64,000 nt of DNA from JAFMJV01 sp963814315 (GCA_963814315.1 CAWFCG010000003.1:124001-188000), one strand, 5' to 3'; counted from the stretch's first letter, positions 52,449-63,338 are shown. Program-made: numbers and translations. Notes: generated by a model not told the origin, from the letters alone.

Positions 52449-53080
52449 AGCTCGTCGTCAGGGGTGTCCTGGGCCAAGTGGGTTTCCTGGGCCAAGGCTC
52501 CGGTGAGGAAGTGTTCGAAGACCGGTGCGATGGCACCTGCCAACTGCTCGGGCGACATCGAAGCCAGCGGCTCGATCCCGATCACGTAGCGAGCCATGGC
52601 GATACCCACCAGTTGCGAGGCGCAGAGGCTCGCTCGTAGCCGGGGTTGGTCACCACTGAGCCGCGCGGTGATCGGCAGCAGGACGCGTTCGGTCAGCACC
52701 TCCCGGATGAGTTGCGCCGCCTCCGGTTCCGACGCGGCTGCGCGGAGCAGTCCGATCACTGCCTGACGCGACTCCGGCTCCTCAAGCACTGACATGACGG
52801 CATCGGCTGCCAGCCATCCGACACGCTGCTCACTGGGCACGAAGACCCGATCCGCCAGCCAGTCCGGGTCGACAGGGAGTCGGACCGACTCGATGAAGAG
52901 CCGGCGCTTGGATCCGAAGTAGTGCAGCACCAGGCGGGGGTCGACATCGGCCGTGCCGGCCACGCTGCGCAATGTCGTGCGCCGGTAGCCGAACTCGCCG
53001 AATTGGCTGCGCGCCGCTTCCAGGATGGCCTCGCGTGTCCCACTTCCAGCAGGCCGCCGCCCGCGCCGCTGCGTGCTCAT
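52421..53080 (-). CDS. TetR-family transcriptional regulator
   Basis: 219 residues. The N-terminal helix-turn-helix reads REAILEAARSQFGEFGYRRT then LRSVAGTADVDPRLVLHYFG, followed by an all-helical ligand domain. I start at 53080 (MSTQRRGRRPAGSG) because AAGGAG lies six bases upstream of that ATG; the upstream ATGs contain the ribosome site. It is divergent from an MFS efflux gene with 77 bases between, so it very likely represses that transporter and itself. Its 3' end runs into mce on the other strand. Confidence 0.9.
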   Translation of the reverse strand: MSTQRRGRRPAGSGTREAILEAARSQFGEFGYRRTTLRSVAGTADVDPRLVLHYFGSKRRLFIESVRLPVDPDWLADRVFVPSEQRVGWLAADAVMSVLEEPESRQAVIGLLRAAASEPEAAQLIREVLTERVLLPITARLSGDQPRLRASLCASQLVGIAMARYVIGIEPLASMSPEQLAGAIAPVFEHFLTGALAQETHLAQDTPDDELQPASGSPS

Positions 53081-53104
53081 GGAACGCTCCTTGGATTTCA
53101 TCAT

Positions 53105-53132
53105 GTGTAGAATAGCATTTCACCAAGTGAGG
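53105..53132. promoter_or_regulatory. Shared tetR/MFS control region
   Basis: Contains TAGAAT (candidate -10 for the MFS gene) and an interrupted dyad ATTTCAC-CAA-GTGAGGAAT (about 53114-53132), whose TCAC/GTGA arms fit a TetR operator. The assignment is positional. Confidence 0.35.
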
Positions 53133-53157
53133 AATACCAGCGCAGGAGCCAGCACCC

Positions 53158-54732
53158 ATGGCACAGTCGGACATCCACACCACCAGCCCGCGATCGTCTT
53201 CGCCGGCGCCTTCGCCGGCGCGGCGCAAGCTCATCCTGGCGATCGTTGGCCTGGCGTTGATGGCGGTCATCTCCGCGGTCAGCGGCCTGAACGTGGCGCT
53301 GCCCAGCCTGGCCCTGGACACCGGTGCGAGCCAGTCACAGCTGACCTGGATCGTCGACTCCTACACCGTGGTCTTCGCCGGGCTGTTGCTCTTCGCCGGT
53401 GCGCTGGGCGATCGCTACGGGCGAAAGCTCCTGCTCTCGGTTGGGCTTGTCATCTTCGGGGGCGCCGCGATGGTGGGCCTCTTCATCAACGACCCTGACC
53501 ACCTCATCGCCGTGCGTGTGCTGATGGGCGTGGGTGCCGCCGCCATCATGCCCACGACCCTCTCGGTCATCACCACCTCGTTCCCCGAAGAAGAGCGCCC
53601 GCGGGCCATCGGCGTGTGGGTCGGCATCGCCGGCGGCGGGGCCGTGGCCGGCCTGTTCGTCACTGGACTCCTGCTCGAATGGTTTCCCTGGACGTCGTTC
53701 TTCGGGCTCAACGTGGCGTTCGCCGCGGTCGCGCTCATCGGCACGTTGGCGTTCGTGCCGGCTTCGGTCGACGAAGACCCACCGGCGCTCGACGTCGTGG
53801 GAGCGCTGCTGTCCCTGGTGGCGGTCACAGCTTTCGTCTTCGGGGTCATCGAGGGTCCGGGTGAAGGCTGGACGGAGCCGCTGACCCTTGGCGCGCTCGG
53901 ACTCGGCATCGCCGCCGCCGTGGCGTTCGTGCTCTGGGAGTTGCACATGCGGAAGCCACTGCTGGACCCGCGCCTGTTCCGCGACCGCAACTTCAGCGCC
54001 GGCAGCCTGACCATCATGGCGCAGTTCATGGCCGCCTTCGGATTCTTCTTCGTCTCCCTTCAGTACCTGCAGTTCGTGACCGGCCGCTCGCCGCTGGAAG
54101 CGGCACTAGCGCTGCTGCCGCTGCCTTTCATCCTGCTGCCCACGGCCCGGCAGGCGCCCCTCCTCGTCAGACGCGTCGGCTTCCGCCGCCTTGGTCCACT
54201 GGGGTTGGTCTCGATGACGATCGGATTCGTGATCTTGAGCCAGCTGCAGGTGTCATCGAGCTACGGGCACTTCGTGCTCGGCCTGGTCTTCTTCGCCCTC
54301 GGCATGGGCCTCGCGGGAACACCGGCCACGACCGCCATCACCTCGACGCTGCCGATGTCCAAGCAGGGTGTCGCGTCCGCTTGGAACGACACCTCCCGCG
54401 AGCTGGGCAGTGCCCTGGGGATCGCCATCCTCGGCAGTCTCCTGAACCAGGGCTATCGGGCGGGTATGGCGGACGTGGTGGCCAACCTGCCGGCGCAGAT
54501 GGCCGAGCGTGCCCTGGACTCCATCGCCTTCACGGCGTCGCCGATGGTGGCCGCGGCGGGTGAGGCCGGGCAGCGCATCGTCGAGGGGGCGCGAGTGGCA
54601 TTCGTGGGCGGCGTCGGCGATGCGCTCACGGCTGCCTCCGTGATTCTGCTCGTGGCCGCTGTGGCAGTGGCGCTGTTGGCGCCGCGTTCGCCAGACGCCG
54701 ACGGAGATGGTTCGGAGGCGCGGGCGGAGTAA
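53158..54732 (+). CDS. MFS drug efflux transporter (DHA2, 14 helices)
   Basis: 524 residues with about 14 transmembrane helices. The DHA2 markers are visible: the N-terminal VSGLNVALPSLALDTGASQS, SQLTWIVDSYTVVFAGLLLF, the loop motif AGALGDRYGRKLLL, and the antiporter motif GVWVGIAGGGAVAGLFVTGL. It exports lipophilic drugs or metabolites with proton antiport. The start has CAGGAG eight bases upstream. It is divergent from the TetR gene. The C-terminus is short and charged. Confidence 0.92.
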   Translation: MAQSDIHTTSPRSSSPAPSPARRKLILAIVGLALMAVISAVSGLNVALPSLALDTGASQSQLTWIVDSYTVVFAGLLLFAGALGDRYGRKLLLSVGLVIFGGAAMVGLFINDPDHLIAVRVLMGVGAAAIMPTTLSVITTSFPEEERPRAIGVWVGIAGGGAVAGLFVTGLLLEWFPWTSFFGLNVAFAAVALIGTLAFVPASVDEDPPALDVVGALLSLVAVTAFVFGVIEGPGEGWTEPLTLGALGLGIAAAVAFVLWELHMRKPLLDPRLFRDRNFSAGSLTIMAQFMAAFGFFFVSLQYLQFVTGRSPLEAALALLPLPFILLPTARQAPLLVRRVGFRRLGPLGLVSMTIGFVILSQLQVSSSYGHFVLGLVFFALGMGLAGTPATTAITSTLPMSKQGVASAWNDTSRELGSALGIAILGSLLNQGYRAGMADVVANLPAQMAERALDSIAFTASPMVAAAGEAGQRIVEGARVAFVGGVGDALTAASVILLVAAVAVALLAPRSPDADGDGSEARAE

Positions 54733-55178
54733 CGGCCGGCTGGCGCGGAGGCGTGCGGCCGGGCGGGCGGCGTGGGCGGCGTGGGCGGTAGGAGTTGACC
54801 GCGCAGCCGTTACCCATGAGCGCCGACCTCCGCCGTTTGCGTGCCAGTTGAACCGGCCGCGAGTAGGAAAGGGGGCCCGCTACCCGCGGAGCGGGGCCGA
54901 CTCACCCGTGGGGCGGGTCAAGCGACGGACCGGGGGTCGGCCTGGGGCCGTGCTCCGTCGACTCACCCGTGGGGCGGGTCAACCACCGTGGCGAGCACGG
55001 CCAAGGTAGGCATAAGCGGGCATCTCACCGGCTGCCTCAGTGATCCTGCCCGTGACAGCCCTGGCGCTGGCATTGTTGGCACCGTGTATGGCTCGCGACT
55101 CGGACGGACCGACGTTGGCCCGCTGACGTAGGCCCGCTGACGTAGGCCCACCGACACCGGCACGCCGAGAGTCGACGC
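54733..55178. repeat. Repeat-rich intergenic region between MFS and sucD genes
   Basis: No gene seen. Two identical 23-base copies of GACTCACCCGTGGGGCGGGT plus CAA (54899-54921 and 54960-54982), each an ACCCG-TGGGG-CGGGT hairpin, plus a CCCGCTACCCGCGGAGCGGG hairpin near 54877. GCCCGCTGACGTAG occurs twice near 55120-55145. A decayed piece similar to the MFS C-terminus (GCTGCCTCAGTGATCCTGC near 55031, compare GCTGCCTCCGTGATTCTGC near 54630) suggests a local partial duplication. Confidence 0.6.
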
Positions 55179-56062
55179 TCAACCGGGCCCGAGACCCGCC
55201 TCGATGAGCATCTGCGGGATTTGGGTAGGTGACTCGGCCACGCGGATGCCGGCCGCTTCTAGCGCCGCGATCTTGCCCTCGGCGGTCCCACCGGAGCCGC
55301 TGATGATGGCGCCCGCGTGGCCCATGCGACGTCCCGGTGGTGCGGTGCGGCCGGCGATGAAGGCGACCATTGGCGTGTCCGGCATGTGCGTCATCTTCCA
55401 CGCCGCCGCAGCCTCCTCAGCGCTGCCGCCGATCTCACCGATGAGCACCACGCCGTCGGTGTCGGAGTCGGCGGCGAAGAGTCTGAGTATGTCGATGAAG
55501 TCGCTGCCGTTGACGGGGTCTCCGCCGATGCCGACGCAGGTGGACTGGCCGATGTGGGCGTCGGTCATGGCCTGCACGACCTCGTATGTGAGCGTGCCAG
55601 AGCGACTGACCAGGCCTACTCGGCCGGGTCGGTGGATCGACCCGGGGATGATGCCGACCTTGGCCTGACCCGGAGTGGTGGCGCCAGGGCAGTTGGGACC
55701 GACCAGGCGTGCGCCACGAGCCTCCACTTCCGCCACCACGGGAATCATGTCCAGCGCGGGGATGTGCTCAGTGATGGCGAAGATGGTACTGATGCCGGCG
55801 TCGACCGATTCCATGATGGCGTCGGGTGCTGCGAAGGCAGGCACGAAGATGACGCTGGTGTTGGCGCCGGTCGCCGCCACGGCTTGGGCACAGGTGTCGT
55901 AGACGGGCACGGCCCCATCGAGCGCAGTCTGGCCGCCCTTCATCGGCGTGACGCCGGCCACGATGTTGGTGCCGTAGGCGAGCATCTGGCCGGCATGGAA
56001 GCCGCCTTCACGGCCGGTGATGCCCTGGACGAGCAGGCGTGTGTCATGGTCGATGAGGATGC

Positions 56063-56066
<4 letters not shown>
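55179..56066 (-). CDS. sucD: Succinyl-CoA synthetase alpha subunit
   Basis: 295 residues. N-terminal CoA-binding Rossmann domain: LVQGITGREGGFHAGQMLAY, then VTPMKGGQTALDGAVPVYDT. The ligase domain has RLVGPNCPGATTPGQAKVGI, and the phospho-histidine is in RRMGHAGAIISGSGGTAEGK. The enzyme interconverts succinyl-CoA and succinate with nucleotide triphosphate formation in the TCA cycle. It overlaps sucC by four bases (ATGA). Confidence 0.96.
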
Positions 56067-57238
<1,172 letters not shown>

Positions 57239-57411
57239 GATCGTGCCCGAGGATAGCGCGCCGCCGCCGTGGACGTCAGGGCAGGTGTCAGGGCAAGGTC
57301 ACGGAGGCGCCGCGATCGCCGCGCAGAGGCGCCGCGATCGCGGCCACGGATGACACCGACGGGGTCAGGCGACCGGGTGAGCCGCCTTCACCGCCATCGT
57401 GGCGTGCCGCG

Positions 57412-57515
57412 GCGTCCACTTCGAGCGGACGATACGTGCATTTAGGCCCGCCGTGGCGCCCTGGGGCATCGCTGCGGTCGCTGGACCGTCCGAACTGTTC
57501 GCTTGAAGTGGACGC
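57412..57515. repeat. 104-bp element bounded by a 16-bp inverted repeat
   Basis: GCGTCCACTTCGAGCG (57412-57427) and CGCTTGAAGTGGACGC (57500-57515) are inverted with one mismatch. The interior contains GCATTTAGGCCCG, AT-richer than its surroundings. It could be a miniature transposable element or a large RNA hairpin upstream of the glycosyltransferase gene. Just upstream (57300-57355) GAGGCGCCGCGATCGC occurs twice. Confidence 0.55.
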
Positions 57516-57614
57516 TGAGTGATCGCATCGCCGAGGTGGGGGCGACATCGGTGTGCCCAGGTCTCGCCGAAGCCATTCGATGGCCCCTCTGGCCACCGAC
57601 CATAATGCGGCGCG

Positions 57615-59129
57615 ATGAGCGACGAGATTCGAGGCTCCGAGAGCGATCGACCAGCCTCGTCCGAGGGCGACCGACCAGCCCGGACCGAGTGGGGTGAACG
57701 CCTGCGGCGCGCCATCATCTGGGCCGGTATCGTCACCGTGGCCCTGATCGCGGCGTTGGCCGTCCTGCATCTTCTGGCCGACCTTGGCGCGGTCATCAGT
57801 ATCCGCGGGAGTCGCTGGGCGCTGGTCGGACGCCTGCTGCCGGCTTTGTCGCTGTCCGCCGTCGGCCTCGGCTTGGTGCTCCTGATGGGCTGGTTGGGCG
57901 CGGCCGGCCGAAGACGGGAGCTCCTCGCCATCGCCATCGGGTTTGCGACCTTGATCGTCATCCGGGTGGTCATCTCCCACCAGCTTGACGGGACCATGAC
58001 CGGCGAACCGGCGGCCTACGACCAGATGGCCGAGTCATTCGTGGCCGCGAAGTCCGACTGGTACGGACGTCCGCCGGGATATGCAGCGCTCCTGGCCGTG
58101 GTCTATGCCCTCATCCACGATCGGCAGCTCGCGACTGAGGCCCTGAACCTGCTGCTCGCGATCCTCGCGGGTGGCGTCGTCCTGGGCCTGACTCGCGGGC
58201 TCTACGGACCGAGAGCCGGCGCGTTGGCATTGCTCGCATACGCGGTCTGGCCGGCGGCGGCCTTGATGACGGTCGTCCGCATCCCACACACCGCGTTCGA
58301 CCTGGCCATCGTGGCCGCCGCCTGGGCCGCCGTCGGCATGCCGGCAGGCTGGCGTGGCAGCGCCATCACCGGGGTCCTGCTGGGCCTGGCCCAATACCTG
58401 CGTCCGACTGCGCCCATCCTGCTGCCCGCCTACATCGTGGCCCGCTGGTGGCCTGGCGCCGCGTGGCAGCGGCATGCGCTGACCGCCGCGGTCACGCTGG
58501 TGGCGTTCCTCGTTGTGCTGGTGCCGGTCATGGCCTACAACCTGGAGCGCTCCGGCTCACCGAGCTTCTCGACGTCAGACTTCGGCGGGCACACCCTCTA
58601 CATCGGCACCTATGAGCCCAGCGGCGGCACCTACAGTGACGAGGCCTCTCAGGAGCTCATCGATCGGGCCGGTCCTGACATCCGGGCGCGCAGCGCGTTG
58701 GGGACCAAGCTTGCCATCGAGCGCATCAAGGCTGACCCCATCGGTATGGCCGCCCTTGGCATCCGCAAGCAGGACACGCTGTGGGGGACCGAACGCTATG
58801 GTGTGCAATACGCCATCAGCCAGCGCCTCAAGGATCAGCCCGCTCATCCCAAGGCGACCACGGCCATGCTCCTGAGCCAGGGCTTCTACGTCCTGGTGTT
58901 GCTGGCCGCACTGGGGGCGATGATCGTGCGCCGCCATCAGCCGGACGCGTTGATGCCCCTGGCCACGCTGGTCATCTGGGCCGCATCGGCGACGCATGCG
59001 CTGCTGGAGGTGCGAGACCGACACCATGCCTTCGCAGTCATCCTGCTGCTGCCGCTGGCGGCCTGCTTCATGGGCTGGCTCATGGAGCGCGTGCAGTGCC
59101 GACTTGCGCTGACACGGCGCCATCGCTGA
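57615..59129 (+). CDS. Membrane glycosyltransferase (GT-C, family 39-like)
   Basis: 504 residues with about 11 transmembrane helices after a charged N-terminus. The GT-C pattern includes an early lumenal acidic site (MTGEPAAYDQMAESFVAAKS), DWYGRPPGYAALLAVVYALI, and LARGLYGPRAGALALLAYAV-type helices. The last loop carries ALLEVRDRHHAFAVILLLPL, like the RY/RH motif of ArnT/PMT enzymes. It would transfer a sugar from a polyprenyl phosphate to protein or lipid on the outer face. TAATGC six bases before the ATG approximates the leaderless pattern. No partner gene is adjacent. Confidence 0.78.
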   Translation: MSDEIRGSESDRPASSEGDRPARTEWGERLRRAIIWAGIVTVALIAALAVLHLLADLGAVISIRGSRWALVGRLLPALSLSAVGLGLVLLMGWLGAAGRRRELLAIAIGFATLIVIRVVISHQLDGTMTGEPAAYDQMAESFVAAKSDWYGRPPGYAALLAVVYALIHDRQLATEALNLLLAILAGGVVLGLTRGLYGPRAGALALLAYAVWPAAALMTVVRIPHTAFDLAIVAAAWAAVGMPAGWRGSAITGVLLGLAQYLRPTAPILLPAYIVARWWPGAAWQRHALTAAVTLVAFLVVLVPVMAYNLERSGSPSFSTSDFGGHTLYIGTYEPSGGTYSDEASQELIDRAGPDIRARSALGTKLAIERIKADPIGMAALGIRKQDTLWGTERYGVQYAISQRLKDQPAHPKATTAMLLSQGFYVLVLLAALGAMIVRRHQPDALMPLATLVIWAASATHALLEVRDRHHAFAVILLLPLAACFMGWLMERVQCRLALTRRHR

Positions 59130-59245
59130 GCACGGATGCGATACATTAGGGACCTGCCGAACGCCGTCCGAACGACCACCACGACAGGGGATCGAAGCGT
59201 CTCGATGAAGCTCGCGCTCGCGCCGCCAGCCTGCCTCCGCTGCCC

Positions 59246-60085
59246 ATGACCGTCTCCGATCAGGTCGAGCAGGGCCGTCGTGTCGAGGCACGACCATCGA
59301 GCAAGCCGGCCGGGACCGCCAAGCGCGGCTTCGGCGCCACCATGCGGGTCGACCGCTGGATCATCAAGCCCAGCCTCATCGCCCTCGGCCTCATCGGGTT
59401 CATCATCTATGCCACCGCGTCGTCGGTCTTCGGCATCCCGTTCTTCGGTGTCGACTACGCGGCGGGGGGTTACCACTCGCCGTTCTTCGGTATCGCCATC
59501 GGTGAGAACGTGCTGCCGGCCTGGTTCAGCCCGGCCATCCTGGTGCTCTGGATCCAGGTTCTCTTCCGAGCCACCTGCTACTACTTCCGCGGCGCCTACT
59601 ACAAGGCCTTCTTCATGGACCCGCCGGCGTGCTTCGTGGGCGAGCCCACCGTCCATCGCAAGTACGGCATGGAGAACCGCTTCCCCTTCATCCTGATGAA
59701 CGCGCACCGATTCGCGCTGTACCTGGCGTTCATCCCGCTGCTGGTGTTGTGGTGGGACCTGGTCATCTCGATGGTCCACGAGGGCAGCCTGCGCCTTGGC
59801 GTGGGTGTCTTCCTCATCGCCGCCGATGCCATCCTGGTCAGCCTGTACGTCTTTTCTTGCCACTCGTTCCGTCACCTGGTGGGTGGCGGCATCGACTGCT
59901 ACAGCTGCAGCGCCAACAGCAAGCGACGCCACGGTATTTGGCAGCGCGTGAGTGCCTGGAACGAGTACCACGGCGTGTGGGCGTGGGCCAGCCTCTTCAG
60001 CATCGTCATCGTGGACTTGTACGTCCGCGCCCTCGCGCTAGACATCATCAACACGAGCACGCCGATCATCGGAGGCTTCCTGTAG
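59246..60085 (+). CDS. sdhC: Succinate dehydrogenase cytochrome b subunit
   Basis: 279 residues, five predicted transmembrane helices (type B single-anchor form). Heme-ligand histidines are expected in ATCYYFRGAYYKAFF-adjacent helices and in MNAHRFALYLAFIPLLVLWW, SLYVFSCHSFRHLVGGGIDC and AWNEYHGVWAWASLFSIVIV. The sequence YGMENRFPFILMNAHR is typical of actinobacterial/chloroflexotal SdhC-like proteins. It anchors SdhAB and passes electrons to or from the quinone pool. It starts the sdhC-sdhA-sdhB operon; no strong ribosome site is present. Confidence 0.88.
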   Translation: MTVSDQVEQGRRVEARPSSKPAGTAKRGFGATMRVDRWIIKPSLIALGLIGFIIYATASSVFGIPFFGVDYAAGGYHSPFFGIAIGENVLPAWFSPAILVLWIQVLFRATCYYFRGAYYKAFFMDPPACFVGEPTVHRKYGMENRFPFILMNAHRFALYLAFIPLLVLWWDLVISMVHEGSLRLGVGVFLIAADAILVSLYVFSCHSFRHLVGGGIDCYSCSANSKRRHGIWQRVSAWNEYHGVWAWASLFSIVIVDLYVRALALDIINTSTPIIGGFL

Positions 60086-60089
60086 ACCG

Positions 60090-61938
60090 ATGATCGAGTC
60101 CCGACCCCATGACGTCCTCATCATCGGTGCCGGTGGCGCCGGCCTGCGCGCCGCGGTGGCGGCCATCGATGCCGGCCTGTCGGTAGGCGTGGTGTGCAAG
60201 TCGTTGTTGGGCAAGGCGCACACGGTGATGGCCGAGGGTGGCATGGCCGCCTCGCTGGCACATGTGGATGACCGCGATGACTGGTCCACGCATTTCCGCG
60301 ACACGATGGTCGGTGGCTATCGGCTCAACAACCCGCGCATGGCTGAGCTGCATGCCAAGGAGGCGCCCGACCGCGTGCGTGAGCTCGAAGAGTGGGGCGC
60401 CGTCTTCGATCGCACCCGCGATGGTCGCATCCTGCAGCGGCCCTTCGGCGGCCATACCTACCCGCGCCTGGCGCATGTCGGTGATCGCACCGGCCTTGAG
60501 CTCATCCGGACGCTGCAGGACCGCAGTGTCGGCATCGGCGCGCAGGTCTACCAGGAAGTCATCATCACCCGCCTCTCGACCAAGGCTGGCCGCGTCAACG
60601 GCGCCATCGGTTACCGACGCCTCGATGGCGCACCGGTGGCGTTCCCGGCCAAGGCCGTGATCCTGGCCAGCGGCGGGGTCGGCCGCTCTTTCGCCGTGAC
60701 CTCGAACTCGTGGGAGTCGTCGGGGGACGGACAGGCGCTGGCCTACCGCGCCGGCGCCGAGCTCATCGACATGGAGTTCGTGCAGTTCCACCCCACTGGC
60801 ATGGTCCACCCGGCTGGCGTGAAGGGCCTGCTGGTGACCGAGGCCGTGCGCGGCGAAGGCGGCATCCTGCGCAACGCCGAGGGCGAGCGTTTCATGTGGC
60901 GCTATCTTCCCGAGGCGCGTCGCGACGAGTACGCGGCCACTGACGAAGAGGCCCGTGCCTGGGTCGACGACCTGACCGAGGGCCGTCAGACCAGCCACCG
61001 CCGTCCGCCCGAGCTGTCCACCCGCGACAACGTCGCTCGCGCCATCTACACGGAGGTCAAGGAAGGCCGCGGCTCACCCCACGGCGGGGTCTTCCTGGAC
61101 ATCAGCTATCTGCCGGCCGAGCGCGTGCGCGCCAAGCTGCCCTCGATGTACGAGCAATTCAAGGAGCTGGCTGACGTCGACATCACCGCCGGACCGATGG
61201 AGGTCGGCCCCACCATGCATTACATGATGGGTGGCATCCGGGTCGATGCGGAGGTGGGCGAGACGACTACGCCCGGCCTCTATGCTGCGGGTGAGGTCGC
61301 GGCTGGCTTGCACGGCGCCAACCGGCTGGGCGGAAATTCCCTGACCGACTTGCTCGTCTTCGGGCGTCGTGCCGGCGAGGCCGCATCGGCAGCGGCTTCG
61401 GCTTCGGCTGCTGCGGTGGTGTCGGCGGGGGTGGCGGCATCGGCGGCGGCCGGCTCGATCGATGAGCTCGACCCCGGCTTCGTGGACGAGTCGATCCAGG
61501 CTATGTTCGCCCCCTTCGAGCGGGCCTCGGGGGAGGATCCCAATCGGCTGCACGAAGAGTTGCAGGCGACGATGTCATCGCTGGTCGGCATCTTCCGCTT
61601 GGAGGAGGATCCTGACGCATGCCATCGACCGTATCGAGGGCTACAAGGAGCGCTGGCAGGGGCTGCGCGTGACCGGACCGCGCCGCTTCAACCCGGCTTG
61701 GGACCTGGTCTTCGAGCTGCGCAACATGCTCACCGTGTCGGAGGCCATCGCACGCTCAGCGCGGGAGCGCGAGGAGAGCCGCGGTGCCCATTCGCGCCTG
61801 GACCATGTCGGCATCGGTGATGGGTGGGACACGATCAACGTGGCCACCCGTCGCGAGGGCGATGCCATGTCCGTCCGTCAGACCCCGGTCGTGGAGCTCG
61901 CACCTGAGCTCCGCGAGCTGCTGGCCACGAAGGGCTAG
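60090..61938 (+). pseudogene. sdhA: Succinate dehydrogenase flavoprotein, split by one surplus base
   Basis: Flavoprotein subunit that oxidises succinate. FAD-binding IIGAGGAGLRAAVAAIDAG, the flavin-attachment region KAHTVMAEGGMAASLAHVDD, the active-site EFVQFHPTGMVHPAGVKG and GGIRVDAEVGETTTPGLYAA are intact. At about 61611 the frame leaves the conserved sequence. Skipping one C in GATCCTGACG resumes it as LTHAIDRIEGYKERWQGLRV and NMLTVSEAIARSAREREESR to a stop at 61938. Because sdhC and sdhB are intact and essential for the complex, an assembly indel is the likeliest cause. An alanine/serine-rich stretch (EAASAAASASAAAVVSAGVA) interrupts the region before the helical domain. Confidence 0.88.
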
Positions 61939-61941
61939 TGC

Positions 61942-62874
61942 ATGGCCGATCAAGCGAAGTTGTGGGTGTTCCGCGGCGAGGCCGACGAGGAAGGTGACTA
62001 CTACGAGTACACCGTGCCCGCCGAGGAGGGCATGGTGGTACTCGACGCCATCCACTGGATCCAGCAGAACGTGCAGCCCGACCTTGCCGCACGCTGGAAC
62101 TGCAAGGCTGCCAAGTGCGGTTCGTGCTCGGCGGAGATCAACGGCAGGCCATCGCTCATGTGCAAGACCCGCCTGTCCGACTTCCCTGATGACGAGGCCA
62201 TCACGGTCGAGCCCATGCGGGCCTTCCCGCGCGTCCGTGACCTGGTCACCGACGTGTCCTGGAACTACCAGATCAATGCGCGCATCACGCCCTTCACGCC
62301 GCCAGTGGGCGTGCCGCAGAGCGAGTGGCGCTGGCAGCAGGAAGACGGCGAGCGGAGCCAGGAGTTCCGCAAGTGCATCGAATGCTTCCTGTGCATGGAC
62401 ACCTGCCACGTGCTGCGCAATCACGAGACGGAGGACGAGTTCATCGGCCCGCGTTTCCTGGTGCGGGCGGCGAGCCTGGAGATGCATCCGCTCGATTCGG
62501 CCGACCGAACCGCAGAGCTGAGGTACGACGGCGGCATCGGCTACTGCAACATCAATAAGTGCTGCACGGATGTTTGCCCGGAGCACATCAGGATCACTGA
62601 CAACGCCATCATCCCGCTGAAGGAGCGGGTGGCCGACCAGTACTACGACCCACTGCGCATGCTGTGGCACAAGATCCGCGGTGATCGCTACGGCTCCGAT
62701 AGCGGGGCGCTGGCGGTGTCCGACGAGACCGCTGCGCTGGACAAGGCTGCTGCGCTTGGCGCAGCTGGGACGCCGGACGCGGCTGCGACCACGGACGCGG
62801 CTGGGACGCCGGAAGCGGCTGCTGTGCCGGACGCGGCTGGAACTGACGACCGATCGACCAAGTCGCCCACCTAA
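61942..62874 (+). CDS. sdhB: Succinate dehydrogenase iron-sulfur subunit
   Basis: 310 residues. The [2Fe-2S] domain has WNCKAAKCGSCSAEINGRP and LMCKTRLSD. The ferredoxin domain has FRKCIECFLCMDTCHVLRN and GYCNINKCCTDVCPEHIRIT for the [4Fe-4S] and [3Fe-4S] clusters. It carries electrons from SdhA to the cytochrome b. Oddity: after the catalytic part ends near residue 250, a tail of about 55 residues made of alanine/threonine/proline repeats (AAGTPDAAATTDAAGTPEAA) has no counterpart in the family. Its stop overlaps the RNase H start (TAATG). Confidence 0.93.
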   Translation: MADQAKLWVFRGEADEEGDYYEYTVPAEEGMVVLDAIHWIQQNVQPDLAARWNCKAAKCGSCSAEINGRPSLMCKTRLSDFPDDEAITVEPMRAFPRVRDLVTDVSWNYQINARITPFTPPVGVPQSEWRWQQEDGERSQEFRKCIECFLCMDTCHVLRNHETEDEFIGPRFLVRAASLEMHPLDSADRTAELRYDGGIGYCNINKCCTDVCPEHIRITDNAIIPLKERVADQYYDPLRMLWHKIRGDRYGSDSGALAVSDETAALDKAAALGAAGTPDAAATTDAAGTPEAAAVPDAAGTDDRSTKSPT

Positions 62875-63338
62875 TGGCCGACCGACTGCTCATCCGCACC
62901 GATGGCGCGTCGCGCTCGAATCCTGGGCCGGCATCGGCTGGCGCCGTGCTCATCGACGCCGCCCGTCCCGATGCCGCGTCCATGGATGCGCCACCGCTGT
63001 CGGTGGTGTCCCGGCCGCTGGGCGTGCAGACCAACAACGTGGCCGAGTACACCGCCCTGTTGCTGGCGCTGAAGGAGGCACACCGACTTGGCGCCCGCGA
63101 GATCGACCTGCGGCTGGACTCCAAGCTCATCGTGGAGCAGCTACACGGCCGATGGCGAGTCAAGGACCCCAAGTTGCGCGTGCTTTGGGGTGAGGCTCGG
63201 GAGCTGCTGGCCGGTTTTACGCGCTGGAATGCCACGCACGAGCCGCGGGCCACCAACAAGGCCGCCGATGCGCTGGCCAACCTCGCTCTCGACGATCCTG
63301 CCGCTGCCGCCCGCCTGGAGGCGAAGTACCGCTCGTAG
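62874..63338 (+). CDS. RNase HI-like protein
   Basis: 154 residues, RNase H fold. The active-site carboxylates are D in LIRTDGASRSNPGPASAGAV, E in VAEYTALLLALKEAH, D in IDLRLDSKLIVEQLHGRWRV and D in NKAADALANLALDDP, so the enzyme should be active. It cleaves RNA in RNA:DNA hybrids. About 15 extra residues (DAARPDAASMDAPPLS) sit in the first beta-hairpin. Translationally coupled to sdhB through TAATG, and followed by the RNase P RNA gene. Confidence 0.88.
   Translation: MADRLLIRTDGASRSNPGPASAGAVLIDAARPDAASMDAPPLSVVSRPLGVQTNNVAEYTALLLALKEAHRLGAREIDLRLDSKLIVEQLHGRWRVKDPKLRVLWGEARELLAGFTRWNATHEPRATNKAADALANLALDDPAAAARLEAKYRS

Noticed and set aside
61605..61615. Programmed +1 frameshift in sdhA
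   Set aside because: No slippery or rare-codon/stop arrangement is seen at the site, and other conserved genes show the same +1 defect, so an indel is simpler.
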